A program made the translations under genes and the position numbers. From assembly GCA_964006375.1 (NCBI GenBank), contig OZ023265.1:154668547-154732546 (forward strand): a stretch of DNA of 64,000 bases. Direction: 5' to 3'. This document shows positions 1 to 10,745 of this stretch, one piece after another (the stretch's first letter is position 1; each line of letters opens with the position of its first letter). Origin of the DNA: Tillus elongatus (taxonomy: Eukaryota > Arthropoda > Insecta > Coleoptera > Cleridae). Under the pieces are notes generated by a model that was not told where the DNA came from, did no database searches, and saw only the letters and a program-made list of their open reading frames with translations.

Positions 1-700
1 ATAAGTGAGATTCAGCTGTGAGTTATTAAAAAATAAATTAAGATTTAAGTCTGCTACTTCTACTACGATTAATACATTATTTCCATAAAAGGTATGCAAG
101 CCACAGAGCTAGCTAATTTTGTAACAAAATTTCTCGTTGTACCTTTGTCTTGAAGTAATTATTTTGCTTCTGTTTTATCCATACATCTCATACACATTCT
201 TTATTATACTCTTCAAATCTTTTTTATGTGCCGCCTACAACATTCTACCAAGCGTTTTTGTGTCTTCCTTTTTTTTACCACCTACATGCTCCCCGTAAGT
301 TCTCCTTGTCATTCTAGCATTATTTTTGCGTTCTTTATAACCCGTTCAACTCAGTGCACTCCTAACCTATTTACTCACAATACATTTTTTAACTCATCTG
401 TATCTTCATTTATTTGTAACCTCATCCATCCTCAGTTCACCTGTGACAAGTATTTAGTAGCCCATCTCGGCAGTGCCACTTTTCCAGATGCTTTGCTTGA
501 TGTACCTAACTCTTACGCGCAGCATACTTTGGGCAATTTCTTTATAACTATGCAGTCGCTTTGGCCTCTTCACGATATACACCCAGTTCTAGTTATTGTA
601 ATTCATATAAGCATCTTCTTAGTTGCCTTTCTCATTAGGTAATCAGTCTCTCTAAACAATTACTTCATTTTATCAACGTATTCACAATATGTCTGAAATC
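1..700. other. Unassigned AT-rich DNA
   Basis: AT-rich sequence with a 138-codon open frame on the plus strand (226-642). Its translation is rich in Phe, Ser, Thr and His and shows no domain I recognise. I regard the frame as chance. The right part from about 700 probably grades into the 3' UTR of the Jockey-like fragment on the minus strand. Confidence 0.4.
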
Positions 701-2035
701 TGCATCTCCATGTTATGCCAATCTTGTCAAGAACGAAAGTTTTCTTATGACTATAAACTGTATGGCTATCTTGAGCCAGGCTGTGGCTGAAAGCCCGTTT
801 GTATGAGTTATCCATGGTATGGCTTTGGTGTTTATTGTGTAGGGTTTTATGCCCTTGGCTTCACGTAAAAGGTTATTTGGTTAGTTTAACAACATTGATT
901 TAGCTCGCTTGTTATTTCTTTTGGTGTTGGGGGCGTAACTTGGAATTTCTTCTAGCAGCGTTTTCTCGGGGGTTTTGAATTTTCTGGATATTCTTTGGTG
1001 ATTGTCTTGGCGTATTCATTTATAGTTGATAAATCAGCGTCTCGGTGTGGTTGAGTGTTGCTGATGTACCATGGAGCATTGCATATGAGTGGTAAGCGTT
1101 TGTTTTGAAATATTCGTATTGAGTTGAAATACGTTTTGGCTGTATGTTCCCATTCTGGAATACTGTAGGTTAAAGCCGGTTTGATTACAGTTTTGTAAAT
1201 GAGCATTTTGTTTTCGTTGTGCTATGTCTTCCAATTAGTGGCATCAGTGCGTTTTTACTGTTTACCCTTTGGTTTTTGTTTCTGTAGCGTGTCCTCTGAA
1301 AGTGGGTGTGCTGTCCAGAAGGGCTCCAAGATATCGCACTTTGTGCTTCCAGGTAATCTGTTTGTTAAAGAATATGAGGTCGTGCGATCGTGGGTCTCCT
1401 CTATTTGTGAAATTTATGGCTGTACTCTTTTCTGTGTTGACCCGAGATTGCCGATTTATCATGTATTTTTCGAGTGTGATCAGGTTGGCTTGCAATCATT
1501 GTTGTGAATATCTTGTTCTTAATGTGGCGGTGAATATAGCTGTCATCGGCATATTGGGCGGTCTTAATTCTGTCCGATTTTGGCATGTCAGAAGTGAACA
1601 TGGCGTATAGATGCAAAGACATGGCTGAACCTTGAGATACTCCAGATTTTATCGGTCTTGTTGAGCAATGCTGGTTGCCAACGTCTACATTGAAACTTAT
1701 GTCACTTAGGAACGACGTTTTACGTAGGCCACGAGGATAATTAAATCAGATTTGTGTTAGAATCAGGTCTTCGTGTCACACCTTGTAAAATGCCCTCGAA
1801 ATGTCTAAGGAAAGTACATTCTTTCTTATTAAACTTGTTTGTTATAATTTCAACAAGTCTGCATATTTAATCTTGAGTGGAGTGGTTCTGAAACCAAACT
1901 GTTCATGTGGAAAGATGTTGCGGTTGTATGTGTGGTCAGTGACTCTTGACAGTATTATCTTTTCGATAATGTTAGACAAAGTAGACAGGTGGCTCATTTA
2001 AAGTTTTCTTTCCTGCGTCCAACCTACTTCATTGT
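700..2035 (-). pseudogene. Jockey-like non-LTR retrotransposon RT fragment
   Basis: Three overlapping minus-strand frames give successive pieces of a Jockey-type reverse transcriptase. The start (about 2000-1850) reads LSTLSNIIEKIILSRV and EQFGFR. Next comes the YADD catalytic box (QYADDS, near 1555). Then WKHKVRYLGALLDSTPTF (about 1330) and the C-terminal thumb YKTVIKPALTYSIPEWEHTAKTYFN with NAPWYI (1200-1050). The frames shift at least twice and contain stops, so the copy is dead. It is 5'-truncated inside the RT, with no endonuclease and no ORF1. About 250 bp of 3' UTR-like sequence follows the RT on the minus strand; the outer end is not sharply visible. The family assignment is from motif recognition; a Jockey relative in another CR1-group clade is possible. 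Confidence 0.8.
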
Positions 2036-3389
2036 AGCACTAGTCGCCATCTTCCCCGCTGAAAGTTTTAAAACTCTTAAATTCTTGTTCAAACGCATAT
2101 TTCTATAATATTAGCCGTAAGAAGAAACCATTATGTTATACACATCATACATAGCTTTGTTGTATTTAGAGTGTTCTTATGTGTACTCATAAGACTTTAT
2201 TTTAAAACATGACACACTGGAATTCAGACAACGCATCTGGTAAACTAATAAATTATGCTATAACATTTCTTTTCGCTGCCATGATGGCTATTGCGCTATA
2301 TAAATGCCTTGCAACTCATGCACCCTCAAATCCAAGAACATTTAGGTCAGCCGGCGATATCTAAGCTGATGTAATCATTCCCACATTTAGTGTGGCACGT
2401 ATTTCACAGTTACTTTAATCGTAATTGTAAATCAGTCGGCTTGAAAACCATGCTTATTCGACTAAGAGAGTTTAAAGTTATCTACGAATGTGATAATACA
2501 CAATGGAGGGCACTATATCATTCAACAAAGAGAGTGAAAATCGCGATAAGATGCAAATGTTGCTTGATTTATATGGGGAAAATGTGCGCTACACTTGACG
2601 TTGCATAGTCCGTGTGGAAGAGGCGAGCCCCCGTGGAGAAATTTGCATGAGCTCCAATTATCATTAATAAAGCTGAAAATAAATAGGAAGTAAAACGGGT
2701 CATAGGGGGCAGTGAGTGTATAGCGCCGCCCGAATAATCTCGTTATCACTCGGTCGTATGTTTCAAACGGCCATCTGGCGGAGGACGCGCGAATGAGGGC
2801 GGTCCGTAAAGCTCTAAGCAGATTGTCGCACAGAGAGCTAAACATTTATTAGGTTGCCGGCCGGTCTTTTGTAAGGTTTTCCGGACACGAGGGTAATTTC
2901 GTGTCTGTTGAGCTTTTTCAAAGGGCTCATTAAGAAATTAATACCTTTCATCGGCCGTATATTACATCCCCGTAACTTCTAAATTATACTTGTACAATGC
3001 TAATTATTTTTATCATTTTTCCTTACAAAAAAAGAGTTATGAACTCCATGCATATCAAACTCAGGTGCAAAAATTTGGAGCTAATAAAAATCAGAGCAGA
3101 CAGCTTTTTAAACTAAAGGTTCCAATACAAAATGTTTTGAAGCAGCAAATGGATTATGTTAGGAAAACTTTATTAGTCAAATTTTTATTAAAAATTAAGT
3201 CTTGAGTTCCAAAAATTTCTGAGACATCAAGCAATTAAGGTAGTGAATTTTCATAAAAACATTTCACTTAAAAATATGTTCCGTCAACACGATTTACAAA
3301 AAGTAAATATACGTAAATACAGTACATACTCGTATATACATTTAATAAGTTGCGGCAGGTATTTTAATTTAAAAGTTTAATTTATAACC
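2036..3389. other. Non-coding interval with a GC-richer block
   Basis: No gene recognised. Roughly 2590-2960 is clearly richer in GC than its surroundings. It contains an octamer-like ATTTGCAT, a TAAT cluster (ATTATCATTAATAA) and CG dinucleotides, which would fit a conserved regulatory element. The open frames on both strands here show no domain. The rest is plain AT-rich DNA. Confidence 0.35.
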
Positions 3390-3397
3390 TTTTAATT

Positions 3398-4296
3398 CAT
3401 TATCGTCATCAATCAGCCCTCTGCGTCCACTGCTGCACCCCTAGTTGAGTCCATTCTTTTCTGTCTTGAGCGCTACGAATCCAGTTTTTTGTAATTTTTG
3501 TAACGTCGTCTGTCCAGCGAGTTTGATGGTCTTGCTCTGTCTCTTTTATCGGATCTGGGTCTCCATTCAAGTAATCGTTTTGTCCACCTGTCATCTTGCA
3601 TGCGAGCCACATGTCCCGTCCACTTCCATTTGAGTCTTGCCACATGTACGACCACATCAGTCACCCCTGTTCTTCTGCGTAATTCTTCATTTCTAATGTG
3701 GTCACAACGAAACGCCAAGCATCGACCTCTCCATTTTGCGCTGTGTTACTTTTAGTTTCTTGGCAGAAGCGTTGGTAAGGGTTAGTGTTTCGGCGCCGTA
3801 GGTCATAACCGGTAGAACACATTGGTTGAAAACTTTTCGTTTCAAGCATATTGGAAGGTCGCCTCTGAAAACGTCTCCAAGTTTGCCGTAAGCCGCCTAG
3901 GAGAGTATAACTCTTCTGTTTATCTCGCATGTTTGGTTGGCTTTGGATATGCTTAACTCGTGGCCCAAATATGTGTGTGTATCTACCCATTCCACCTCAG
4001 AGTTTTCAATAATTAGGTTGTTACTAGGGACGAGGTTTGTCATAAATTTTGTTTTTTCGATGTTCGTTTTTAGACCTAATGTTGCACAGGCCTCCTGAAG
4101 TTCCTGTAGCATCACTCTAATATCTTCCAAGTTGTCAGCCAGTAAGACAATGTCGTCTGTGAACCGTTTGACAGACTTTGGCCGTCTATTCTTAGACCTT
4201 TTTGGTCCCAATCTAGCTTCTTGAACACATATTCCAGGACGGCGATAAACAGTTTTGGAGACATCGTATCTCCCTGGCGTACTCCTCACCCAATTT
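3398..4296 (-). pseudogene. RTE-like non-LTR retrotransposon, 3' fragment
   Basis: Minus-strand frames join into the C-terminal half of an endonuclease/reverse transcriptase of the RTE-like type common in insects. The order from the 5' side is: RT box B residues (remains of GVRQGD), the catalytic FTDDIVLLADN, NIEKTKFMTNL, a TYLGHELS-type box, then MERSMLGV-type remains, RRRTGVTDVV, KWKWTGHVARMQDDRW and RTDDVTKITKNW. The terminal QQWTQRAD lies just before a short 3' tail of TGATTGATGACGATAATGA type. At least three frame changes break it. The 8-bp TTTTAATT occurs at 3390-3397 and 4297-4304 and may be the target duplication, although it is AT-rich enough to be chance. The 5' end is truncated just before the catalytic region. 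Low decay in the FTDD part suggests a fairly young copy. Confidence 0.85.
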
Positions 4297-4419
4297 TTTT
4301 AATTAGGTTTAATGAAATTGTCGCTCGCCAATGGCACGCAATATAATAATCAATTTAACTTATTCAATATATTTTCGTTTTTTCGTATAAGACTATTTTT
4401 ATGGCCTAGCACTTTTCAG

Positions 4420-5185
4420 TCATTAGCTGCAAATTGAATCATAACTTCCACATAGTTCTGACAATCTGCTCGTATGAAATGAATTTAGGGCCCATGACAT
4501 GATCACAAAGAAAATATTCGTCTTCGTGTACCCATAAACTTTTAGAACGTTATATTACTCGAGTTTTGACCAAAAAAAATTATCAATTTTCACCAAATCA
4601 CCCCCCATTTATCTCCTACCTACCTTAAAGCGATCTTAACCAAAAACAATTCGAAGCGTTCATTTGTCGGGTGTTAACTGGATACCAAATTTGAAGATTG
4701 TATCTCAATTCGTTCGAAAGTTATTGCGCCTGCTAACAGACAGGCGTACAGACCGACAGGCAAAAAAAAAAATTCGTTTAAGTGTTAAGTTTTCTGTGTG
4801 TTTTGAGACTTTTTACGCCGTTTTGGCAAAAATTATTTCGAAATTTCTGTCACTGATATTCCAACCACACACATTCAACCGTTAATTTAATTTCAGCACA
4901 GAATACCAGATGTTTGATGAAATTGGAAGTTTTCTATACAAACAAACCCAAAAATGTTATATTTGCTCGACTTCTAACGAGAAAATGTCAATTTTTACCA
5001 AATCATCCCCCATTCATATTCATCACATTCCCCCTGAAGCCATTTTACCTGTTCTTGGGTTTTGGGTAAAACACAAAAAAATTTCGTTCCCAAATCATGT
5101 TTTCTATGTTTTGGCACTTTTTGCGACGTTTAAGCGAAAACAAAATTTTAAATGTTTGCCGCTGATGCCATACGTCCGCATATAT
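4420..5185 (-). repeat. Dispersed repeat family B, two adjacent partial copies
   Basis: Two tandem partial copies (about 4420-4862 and 4880-5185) of a non-coding repeat also present at 10318-10745 and 61378-62085 in the opposite orientation. Landmarks shared by all are GCTGCAAATTGAATCATAAC at one end, CCAAAAACAATTCGAAGCG, GATACCAAATTTGAAGATTG, and TTTTCTATGTTTTGGCACTT with ACGTTT/ACGCCG next to it. No open frame is conserved between copies. The class is unknown. Confidence 0.7.
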
Positions 5186-5424
5186 GGACGATGGGGAAGC
5201 AACAGTTACCTCGAAAGGGGCGAAAGAGGTTAGTTCTGCGAAAAATTATAAAACTGGTTCTTTTCGTGACCACTTGTTGTATTACAAGTGTAAATAGTAT
5301 TTTTTTCCGCCTGCAGCGGTCTTCTTCAGTAAAAAAATCAAACAACCTATGTTACATGGATTTCCAACCATTCAACTTGCGCAAACACAATGCACAGCCT
5401 AGATTGATGTTAGTTTTATTATAT

Positions 5425-5519
5425 CTACTGAAAAAGTGAAATGGTCCCATACTTGGACATGAAACCAGGACCGTTGGGTTCAGAGGCACACGTTTTTACC
5501 ACTGCACCACCGGGGCTGC
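5425..5519 (-). repeat. tRNA-derived SINE, head only
   Basis: On the minus strand the sequence reads GCCCCGGTGGTGCAGTGG, an A-box-like block, then a degenerate B box (GGTTTCATGTCC), then CACTTTTTCAGTA. It matches the first 95 bp of the SINEs at 20578-20932 and 30631-30984 but lacks their body. It directly abuts a family A hairpin (5521-5545). Confidence 0.65.
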
Positions 5520-5550
5520 TCATAACGCACTTTCTGCGTCGAGAGTTTTT
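5520..5550 (+). repeat. Family A hairpin motif
   Basis: CATAACGCACTTTCTGCGTC: an ACGCA/TGCGT stem with a five-base loop. The same motif recurs at 15455-15483, 23510-23535, 25572-25590, 25752-25770, 26045-26063, 27043-27062, 40903-40925, 41851-41875 and 46990-47008. Confidence 0.6.
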
Positions 5551-5630
5551 AAACATACTGTCACACCTGTCTATGAGACTTATGTTTACGAACTTTGTTA
5601 CTTCTATGATCACAGGCCGGTTGTAAATTG

Positions 5631-5726
5631 TGTTGGTAACAGCAAACACTCTGGAATTATATTTCTAGAAGGGACGAGAAGTGAGAGGTGTAGAACAGTG
5701 TAGAAGATCTAGAGTCTCTATGAACT
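5631..5726 (+). repeat. Possible LTR, left part (interrupted by Penelope-like element)
   Basis: If the Penelope insertion (5727-7538) and one copy of its 12-bp target duplication are removed, 5631-5726 continues into 7551-7759. The result is a unit of roughly 300 bp that begins TGTTGG and ends CTAACA, with a TATAAATAG box just after the junction. That is the look of an LTR promoter. No flanking duplication, primer binding site or gag/pol is visible, so this is tentative. Confidence 0.35.
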
Positions 5727-5820
5727 ATGTGAAAACTGGAACCTGTGATGAGCACTAATAAGTACACTTAGAGAACACCCAAAATCACCACAACGCATAT
5801 TTCAGAGACCTTACGATCGT
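5727..5820 (-). repeat. Inverted Penelope terminal repeat with extension
   Basis: Reverse complement of the element's own right end. Its inner edge lies in the ACGATCGT of the hammerhead stem III/loop, where it meets the truncated RT ORF at 5820/5821. The outer 40 bp form an extension that is also present at 13717-13745 (inverted) and at 13185-13212 (direct), so it belongs to the family and not to the flank. Confidence 0.85.
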
Positions 5821-6872
5821 GCCTTCAGTTTGAAGGCACAGCTATGGGCAATCCATTATCGCCTTTTATTGCAGATTTGTTTATGAGCAGATTTGAGACG
5901 GATTTAAAAAATAAAAGTGGGTATTTCCCTAGAGTTTGGTTTCGTTATGTCGATGATATTTTTGCAGTGTTTGACACAAATACATGTAAGGTAGAAGAAT
6001 TTACTGAAAAACTAAATAGTCAATTTGATTCAATAAAATTTACCCACGAAATAGAAATTAACAATAAACTTTCGTTCCTAGATGTACTAGTTATTAAAAA
6101 TAAAAATAAAGGCTCGCTTGAATTTGATGTCTATAGGAAGGAAACGGCTACTATTAATTATATTCCTAATGACTCACATCATACGTTTGCACAAAAAACG
6201 GCTAGTTTCAATTTCTTAGTAAATAGATTGATAAATTTTCCGTTGAGTAAAAATAGATTTAATACAGAATTAAAATACATAAAACATGTGGCGAGATATA
6301 ACGGTTACTCGGATGGTTTAATAGACAAATTAGTTAACAAACACAGAACAAAGGAGTTGATATCTGAATGTACGACATTTAAGAATGATAAAATCGAGAA
6401 AAAATTTGTATGTTTACCTTATGAACCACGAATCACAAAGGGTTTGGAAAGTATTTTTAAGAAAGCCGATTTACATTTGACGTTTTCGACGAAAAGTAAT
6501 TTAAAAAATTTGTTGGGTAATACGAAAGACAAAGACAAAGTCACTGAAATGTCCGGAATTTATGAGATTAGTTGCAAAGATTGTGATCTTAAATACGTGG
6601 GCCAAACTAGGAGAAACATAGCCACCAGATTTCGTGAACATCTCGCACAGTTACGATATGGTACGGTAGACAAATCTTGTGTGGCACAACATATATGGGA
6701 TAATAACCACCACATTGACAAAGAAAATTTGAAACTTGTCAAAAATGTCAGACATCAAACTATGCTTGATTCATTAGAAAGTATTTTTATATTAAGGTCT
6801 ATTAAGAACAAAACTTCATTAAATCGTGCGGCACCTGTAATTTCTAGCCCATTGTTTGCTCTTTGCATTTGA
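5821..6872 (+). CDS. Penelope-like reverse transcriptase/GIY-YIG endonuclease, 5'-truncated
   Basis: An open frame runs from the junction at about 5821 to a TGA at 6870-6872. The first ATG (5844) is only an internal Met of the RT motif, since the frame reads FEGTAMGNPLSPF across it. From that Met (342 residues): RT box GNPLSPFIADLFM (2-14), catalytic YVDD (35-38), box SFLDVLV near 77-83, then the thumb and linker. A CxxC pair follows (C244, C247), then the GIY-YIG nuclease: GIY 238-240, YVGQTRR 251-257, RFREH 262-266 and the conserved LESIFI glutamate near 312. The RT parts upstream of the QxxGxAMG motif, including the first catalytic Asp, are missing, so it cannot be a working polymerase. 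The family uses the nuclease to nick target DNA for primed reverse transcription. No stop or frameshift is present, which suggests a recent insertion. Confidence 0.93.
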
Positions 6873-7447
6873 CCGCTTAAATACTCATAATTAGTCTGGT
6901 AGAATAATAAATTATTGTCAATAACTCGATCGGTTTATACATATACTAATCACTTATGTTTGTCTTGATTTAAATACCTGTTCGGTTTTTGTATCTATGT
7001 AGTCAATATAAATATTTTCACGTAAAATTAAAATCAATATATAGTTGTTGTGTAGTATTTTAGTTGAACTATTTTTCCTTTGTTAAAGGTAACACGGTGA
7101 GACAGACATCTGGGTTTTAGTTTTCTATTTTTAAAAGAGATGATTTGAGTTTATGTTGTTTATCTCACCAGATGTTCTTTATCGGCATAAACTAATATCC
7201 ACATAGTAAATTTCTAGATCGAAAGGAAACGTGCTGTTTCTTTAAAGAACGCCGGTCCTTTTTAAACCTATATTAGATAAGGGTCATAAATTTGTCGACC
7301 AAAAGATTAAAGCAGGTCTCCGACCTGTTTCACTGCGCAATAAACAAACGATCGTTCTTGGACGACAACTTTCCTTCGGACTAGTTCGTTTTCTTTGACG
7401 CGATATAAATATACGGGATCTAGTTTTTTTATGTTAGAATTTTTCTT

Positions 7448-7488
7448 CCTCTGAGGATGTTGACTTGGTCAACGAAACGATCGTAAGG
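7448..7488 (+). ncRNA. Hammerhead-ribozyme-like motif in Penelope end
   Basis: Reads CCT-CTGAGGA-T, stem II GTTGAC/GTCAAC with loop TTG, GAAAC, loop GATC, GTA, AGG. This satisfies the CUGANGA...GAAA...UH core of a type I hammerhead with a minimal AC/GU stem III and a CCU/AGG stem I. Predicted cleavage is after 7485. One unpaired T sits between the core A and stem II. Hammerheads in the terminal repeats of Penelope-like elements are an established observation; activity here is inferred. Confidence 0.72.
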
Positions 7489-7538
7489 TCTCTGAAATAT
7501 GTGTTGTGGTGATTTTGGGTGTTCTCCAAGTGTACTTA

Positions 7539-7759
7539 TCTCTATGAACTGTATAAATAGACGAACGGCCCATACAGTAAGTTAGTTCAGTATTGAGTTA
7601 GTGTTGGTGCAGAAGTAGTGACCATAGAGTATTAAGCGAATATAGAGATAAATATTTTAGTTGACGGTGGTGTTGGAAAATAGTTGGTTATAATTAATTA
7701 GTAGTTTGAAAAGCTGTGGTTTTTTAGTCAAAAAATCCAGAACCCCGTAGAACCTAACA
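7539..7759 (+). repeat. Possible LTR, right part
   Basis: Continues the unit starting at 5631 after the Penelope insertion. TATAAATAG at 7552-7560, then a purine-rich transcribed-looking region with CAGT/TTAGTTCAG blocks that often mark an initiator, ending GAACCTAACA. A solo LTR is the best guess; no coding partner is seen. Confidence 0.35.
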
Positions 7760-9359
7760 ATATCTTGAATAAGATTATATTATACAAACAATTAGTTTAC
7801 TCTTACAGTTCAACTTTTAGAAGAAAATGTTTTAGAAAAGTATGCACAAGCATAGCTTTTTGCAAGGCTTGATGTACAGTCTGAATCACAGATAAATAAA
7901 TAATTAATAATAGAGCTTATTGTCGTTCTCTAATTTTTTGACCGGCATGTGAATCTAAATTTTCATTTTTTTTTGCTTTATGTCCCAGCAAGTCCTTAAT
8001 AGGGATGATTATGTTCCATTTTAAAACTAATCTCGGTTTCTTCCTAGTTCACTTGACAAACACACGTTTTTACATCTAGCAACAATTACTTTCATGCCTG
8101 TTAAGCTCCAACGCTCTATTTTAATTAGAGTCATGGAGGTGAAGATCCAGCAGAAAAACCCTATTATTAAATACAACAATTCCTCTTGCCGCAACTTTAA
8201 ATTAAAATTATGTTTTATACCCATCTATTAGGTTAACTCGTTATGGAATTAATTAGGATTCATGGATTTTTTGGCTTCGTAATTATTATCATTTCGTTCC
8301 AGTTACACTTTCTTGTGTCCATCCTTGAGTGCTGCAATGAACGATGATCGTTCAATTAATTTTACCGTCGTGGACACTTCATGGTGCAGCGAGGTAGGGG
8401 GAATGAGGCTGTATGAGATGACCGTACACACAGCAAAAGTTTGTACAAGATTACACAATTGCAAATTAAAATGGCGGGATTCGGTCTCCCGGCATGCACA
8501 GAGAACGAACGACACAGTCGATTTATTAGCACGGCTCTCGGATAACGACCGCCGAATACTCGTTTCGGGTCGCAAAGCTATCACTATGCGAGTTTTTTCG
8601 CGATGGTCGTTTTGCAAACGTGATGGTTTTAAAAGACGCGTTTAAGAATGCAGCACGATTAGTTCAGTCACTACAGTGTTGTCTTTCCTGCAGTTGAATT
8701 GTTATATGCTTGTTTTGCAGCAGCGAAATACCAATAGTGTCTTTATTTATTAAAAAAATATAAACAACTGTATGTTGATCTTCCATCTAACCAGCGAAAA
8801 ATAAACATGAGTTTCCAAAACTAATTATTATATAAAAGCAAAGCGAGAAGCTTACAACCTACTTATATGTTCCACAACAACTATAAAAAACTTAACATAG
8901 AATGAAAAGAACTTGCTCACTTTAACATTGAAAATGCGCAAAACCTGTCACAATGTTATAAATTTAAAGATACCAGAGCCGACTTACCTAGTTCTCAGCT
9001 TTCAATGTAATCACTTACTTTCCTGGAGTAGGCAAATAACCCAGGCGTCTCCTCGTTGTCTTCAGGTGTTTCGTTGACAATTTTGGTAGTATTGTATGAA
9101 AAACTCCGCGCAAAACAGCACTTTAATGCAATGGGACGCTGTACATATTTCTGTTACGAGTTGTGATATTGTGGTAATCTCTATTTTTTATAAATTCTAC
9201 AAACAAGTATTCTGGCAAGCCGCATTTTTCAATTCCAAGCATGCAGTAGAACAAGTATATCATTCACGAAAATTTAAACACTTACTTTGCTCAAATGCTG
9301 ATATATTATTATATTTACGAAGACTATAGGCAAACCTATGAACATGAATTTGGAACTTT
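7760..9359. other. Unassigned DNA with a GC-richer block
   Basis: No gene recognised. 8290-8660 is GC-richer and open in both directions (110 and 104 codons on opposite strands) without any domain, as expected of conserved non-coding DNA or chance. TAATTA-type sites lie nearby (8240-8300). The rest is AT-rich with no repeat recognised. Confidence 0.35.
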
Positions 9360-10165
9360 CTGCAAGGAACATCTGTTCTTCTCTGTAAGTGCAGACCAGT
9401 AAACTAAAAGGCAGTATTATCGTTGAGCCAAAATCAGAGATTCATAAAGTAACAGTTTGGTCCTTGTATCTTTGACATCCCTTGCATATTTAAAGACTTT
9501 AACTTCAAATAAGCTTTCTGTATCAGCAGGTTTAGATAAGCCTCAAATCGAAGATCCATCCATGAATAGTACAAGGTTTTTGCACGCAGTAGCAGGAGAT
9601 AGGGAAGCTTATTTTCTTAAAAATAATTTCTAGAATTATTTAGGTCAAGAAGTTCCCTCGAATTCCCACCAAACATTCGTTTTCATTCATTACTAGCTTA
9701 TGGACATCGACAACTAAAGACAATATTTCAAGTTGGCATGCACATGCAAAAACGCAATCTTGAGACGAAAGTGGAAGACAAAGCTGCATATCGTCTGCGT
9801 ACTGGTGTATTTTTAAGTGTTTTAAGTACGCATAGAAATCTGTATATAAAGTGAAAAGGAGGGGTCCAAGAATGCTCCCTTGTGGTACTCCCCGCGTCAT
9901 CTCACTAAAATTTGACTCAATTCCGCAGCAAATTACACGTTGGTGTCTAAAAGGAATATAATATTTAAAAAAGGCTATTCCTCTTATCACCAAAACCAAA
10001 ATACCTCCATTTGACTAGCAAAACTTTACGGTCAAGCAGGTCAAATGTTTTGCTGAAACCCAGTAATATGAGATATCTTAACTTCTTAGAATCTACGACT
10101 TTATATATATATCGTCAGTGACATCCAAAAGGACAGTCACGTGTTTCTCACGAAACCCAGCTATA
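9360..10165 (-). pseudogene. Non-LTR RT fragment (CR1/Jockey group)
   Basis: The minus strand reads AGFREKHVTVLLDVTDDI (about 10160-10100), then LLGFSKTFDLLDRKVL (the catalytic Asp box, about 10070-10020). Next are EMTRGVPQGSILGPLLFTLY (about 9910-9850) and HQYADDMQL (catalytic YADD, about 9800). Decayed thumb sequence follows (KAYLKLKSL near 9500 and a YCLLVYW-type box near 9410). Several frame changes and stops make it dead. It is cut at the 5' side just before AGFR and carries no endonuclease. It belongs to a different lineage from the fragments at 700-2035 and 3398-4296. Confidence 0.8.
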
Positions 10166-10317
10166 TCCCAATATTTTACATAAATTTTGCTAACATTTAT
10201 AATCTTTGCAAGTTTGCTGCTTTTAAAAAGTAAACAAAAAACTTGTCTGCTAAAAGTTATCCAACAAATATTTGCAGACTCTCTTACAACGGTTCTGGTA
10301 TATTACTTTCGCATCAT

Positions 10318-10745
10318 CAATGCATGTGGAAGCATGGTATCGGTGACAGAAATTCGCTAAAACGTCGTAAAAAGTGTGAAAACATATAGAAAACATGATT
10401 TGCGACGATTTCTTTTTTTTCTTTTGTCTGTCGGTCTGTATGTCTGCCTGGGAGTGGCCACGATAACTTTAGAATGAAATAAGATATCGTCACCCGGCAC
10501 CCGACAAATGAATGGTTCGGATTGTTTTTGGGTAAACCGCTCCGTTGGGGTAAGTGATCAATGGGTGTGATTTGGTAAATTTTTTTTTGTGTGTGTTAAA
10601 ACTCTAGTAATATAACGTTTTAGGGTTTGTTTATCAGAAAACTTTCAATTTCATCAAACATTTGCTATTCTGTGCTGAAATTAAATTAGTGGTAGAATGT
10701 GGAAGGTACGATTCAACTTGCAGCACTATTTTCATGATAGCGATT
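10318..10745 (+). repeat. Dispersed repeat family B
   Basis: Plus-strand copy. It begins near CATGTGGAAGCATGGTATCG and passes through ATAGAAAACATGATTTGCGA and GATTGTTTTTGGGTAAA. It ends at CAACTTGCAGCACTATTTT. It is collinear with 61378-62085 and with the reverse of 4420-5185. Confidence 0.7.

Larger units (their letters stand above)
5727..7538 (+). mobile_element. Penelope-like retroelement, 5'-truncated, with inverted terminal piece
   Basis: An 1812-bp insertion bounded by the perfect 12-bp direct repeat TCTCTATGAACT (5715-5726 and 7539-7550). Order: an inverted copy of the terminal repeat (5727-5820), a 5'-truncated RT plus GIY-YIG ORF (5821-6872), then 3' sequence and a direct terminal repeat ending 7538. 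The left inverted piece is complementary to 7475-7538 (key shared blocks GATCGTAAGGTCTCTGAAAT and GTGTACTTA). It extends outward a further 40 bp (TGGAACCTGTGATGAGCAC) that the right end lacks. This is the known organisation of Penelope-like elements, in which 5'-truncated copies carry an inverted terminal repeat fragment with an extension. The copy is young: the ORF has no stops. Confidence 0.92.

Noticed and set aside
226..642. 138-codon plus-strand ORF as a host gene
   Set aside because: No domain and odd composition; AT-rich DNA of this length gives such frames by chance.
1199..1610. Plus-strand ORFs of 102 and 113 codons
   Set aside because: Antisense shadows of the Jockey-like RT fragment on the minus strand.
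8303..8645. Opposed 104- and 110-codon ORFs as a gene pair
   Set aside because: No recognisable domain on either strand; more likely non-coding DNA of higher GC.
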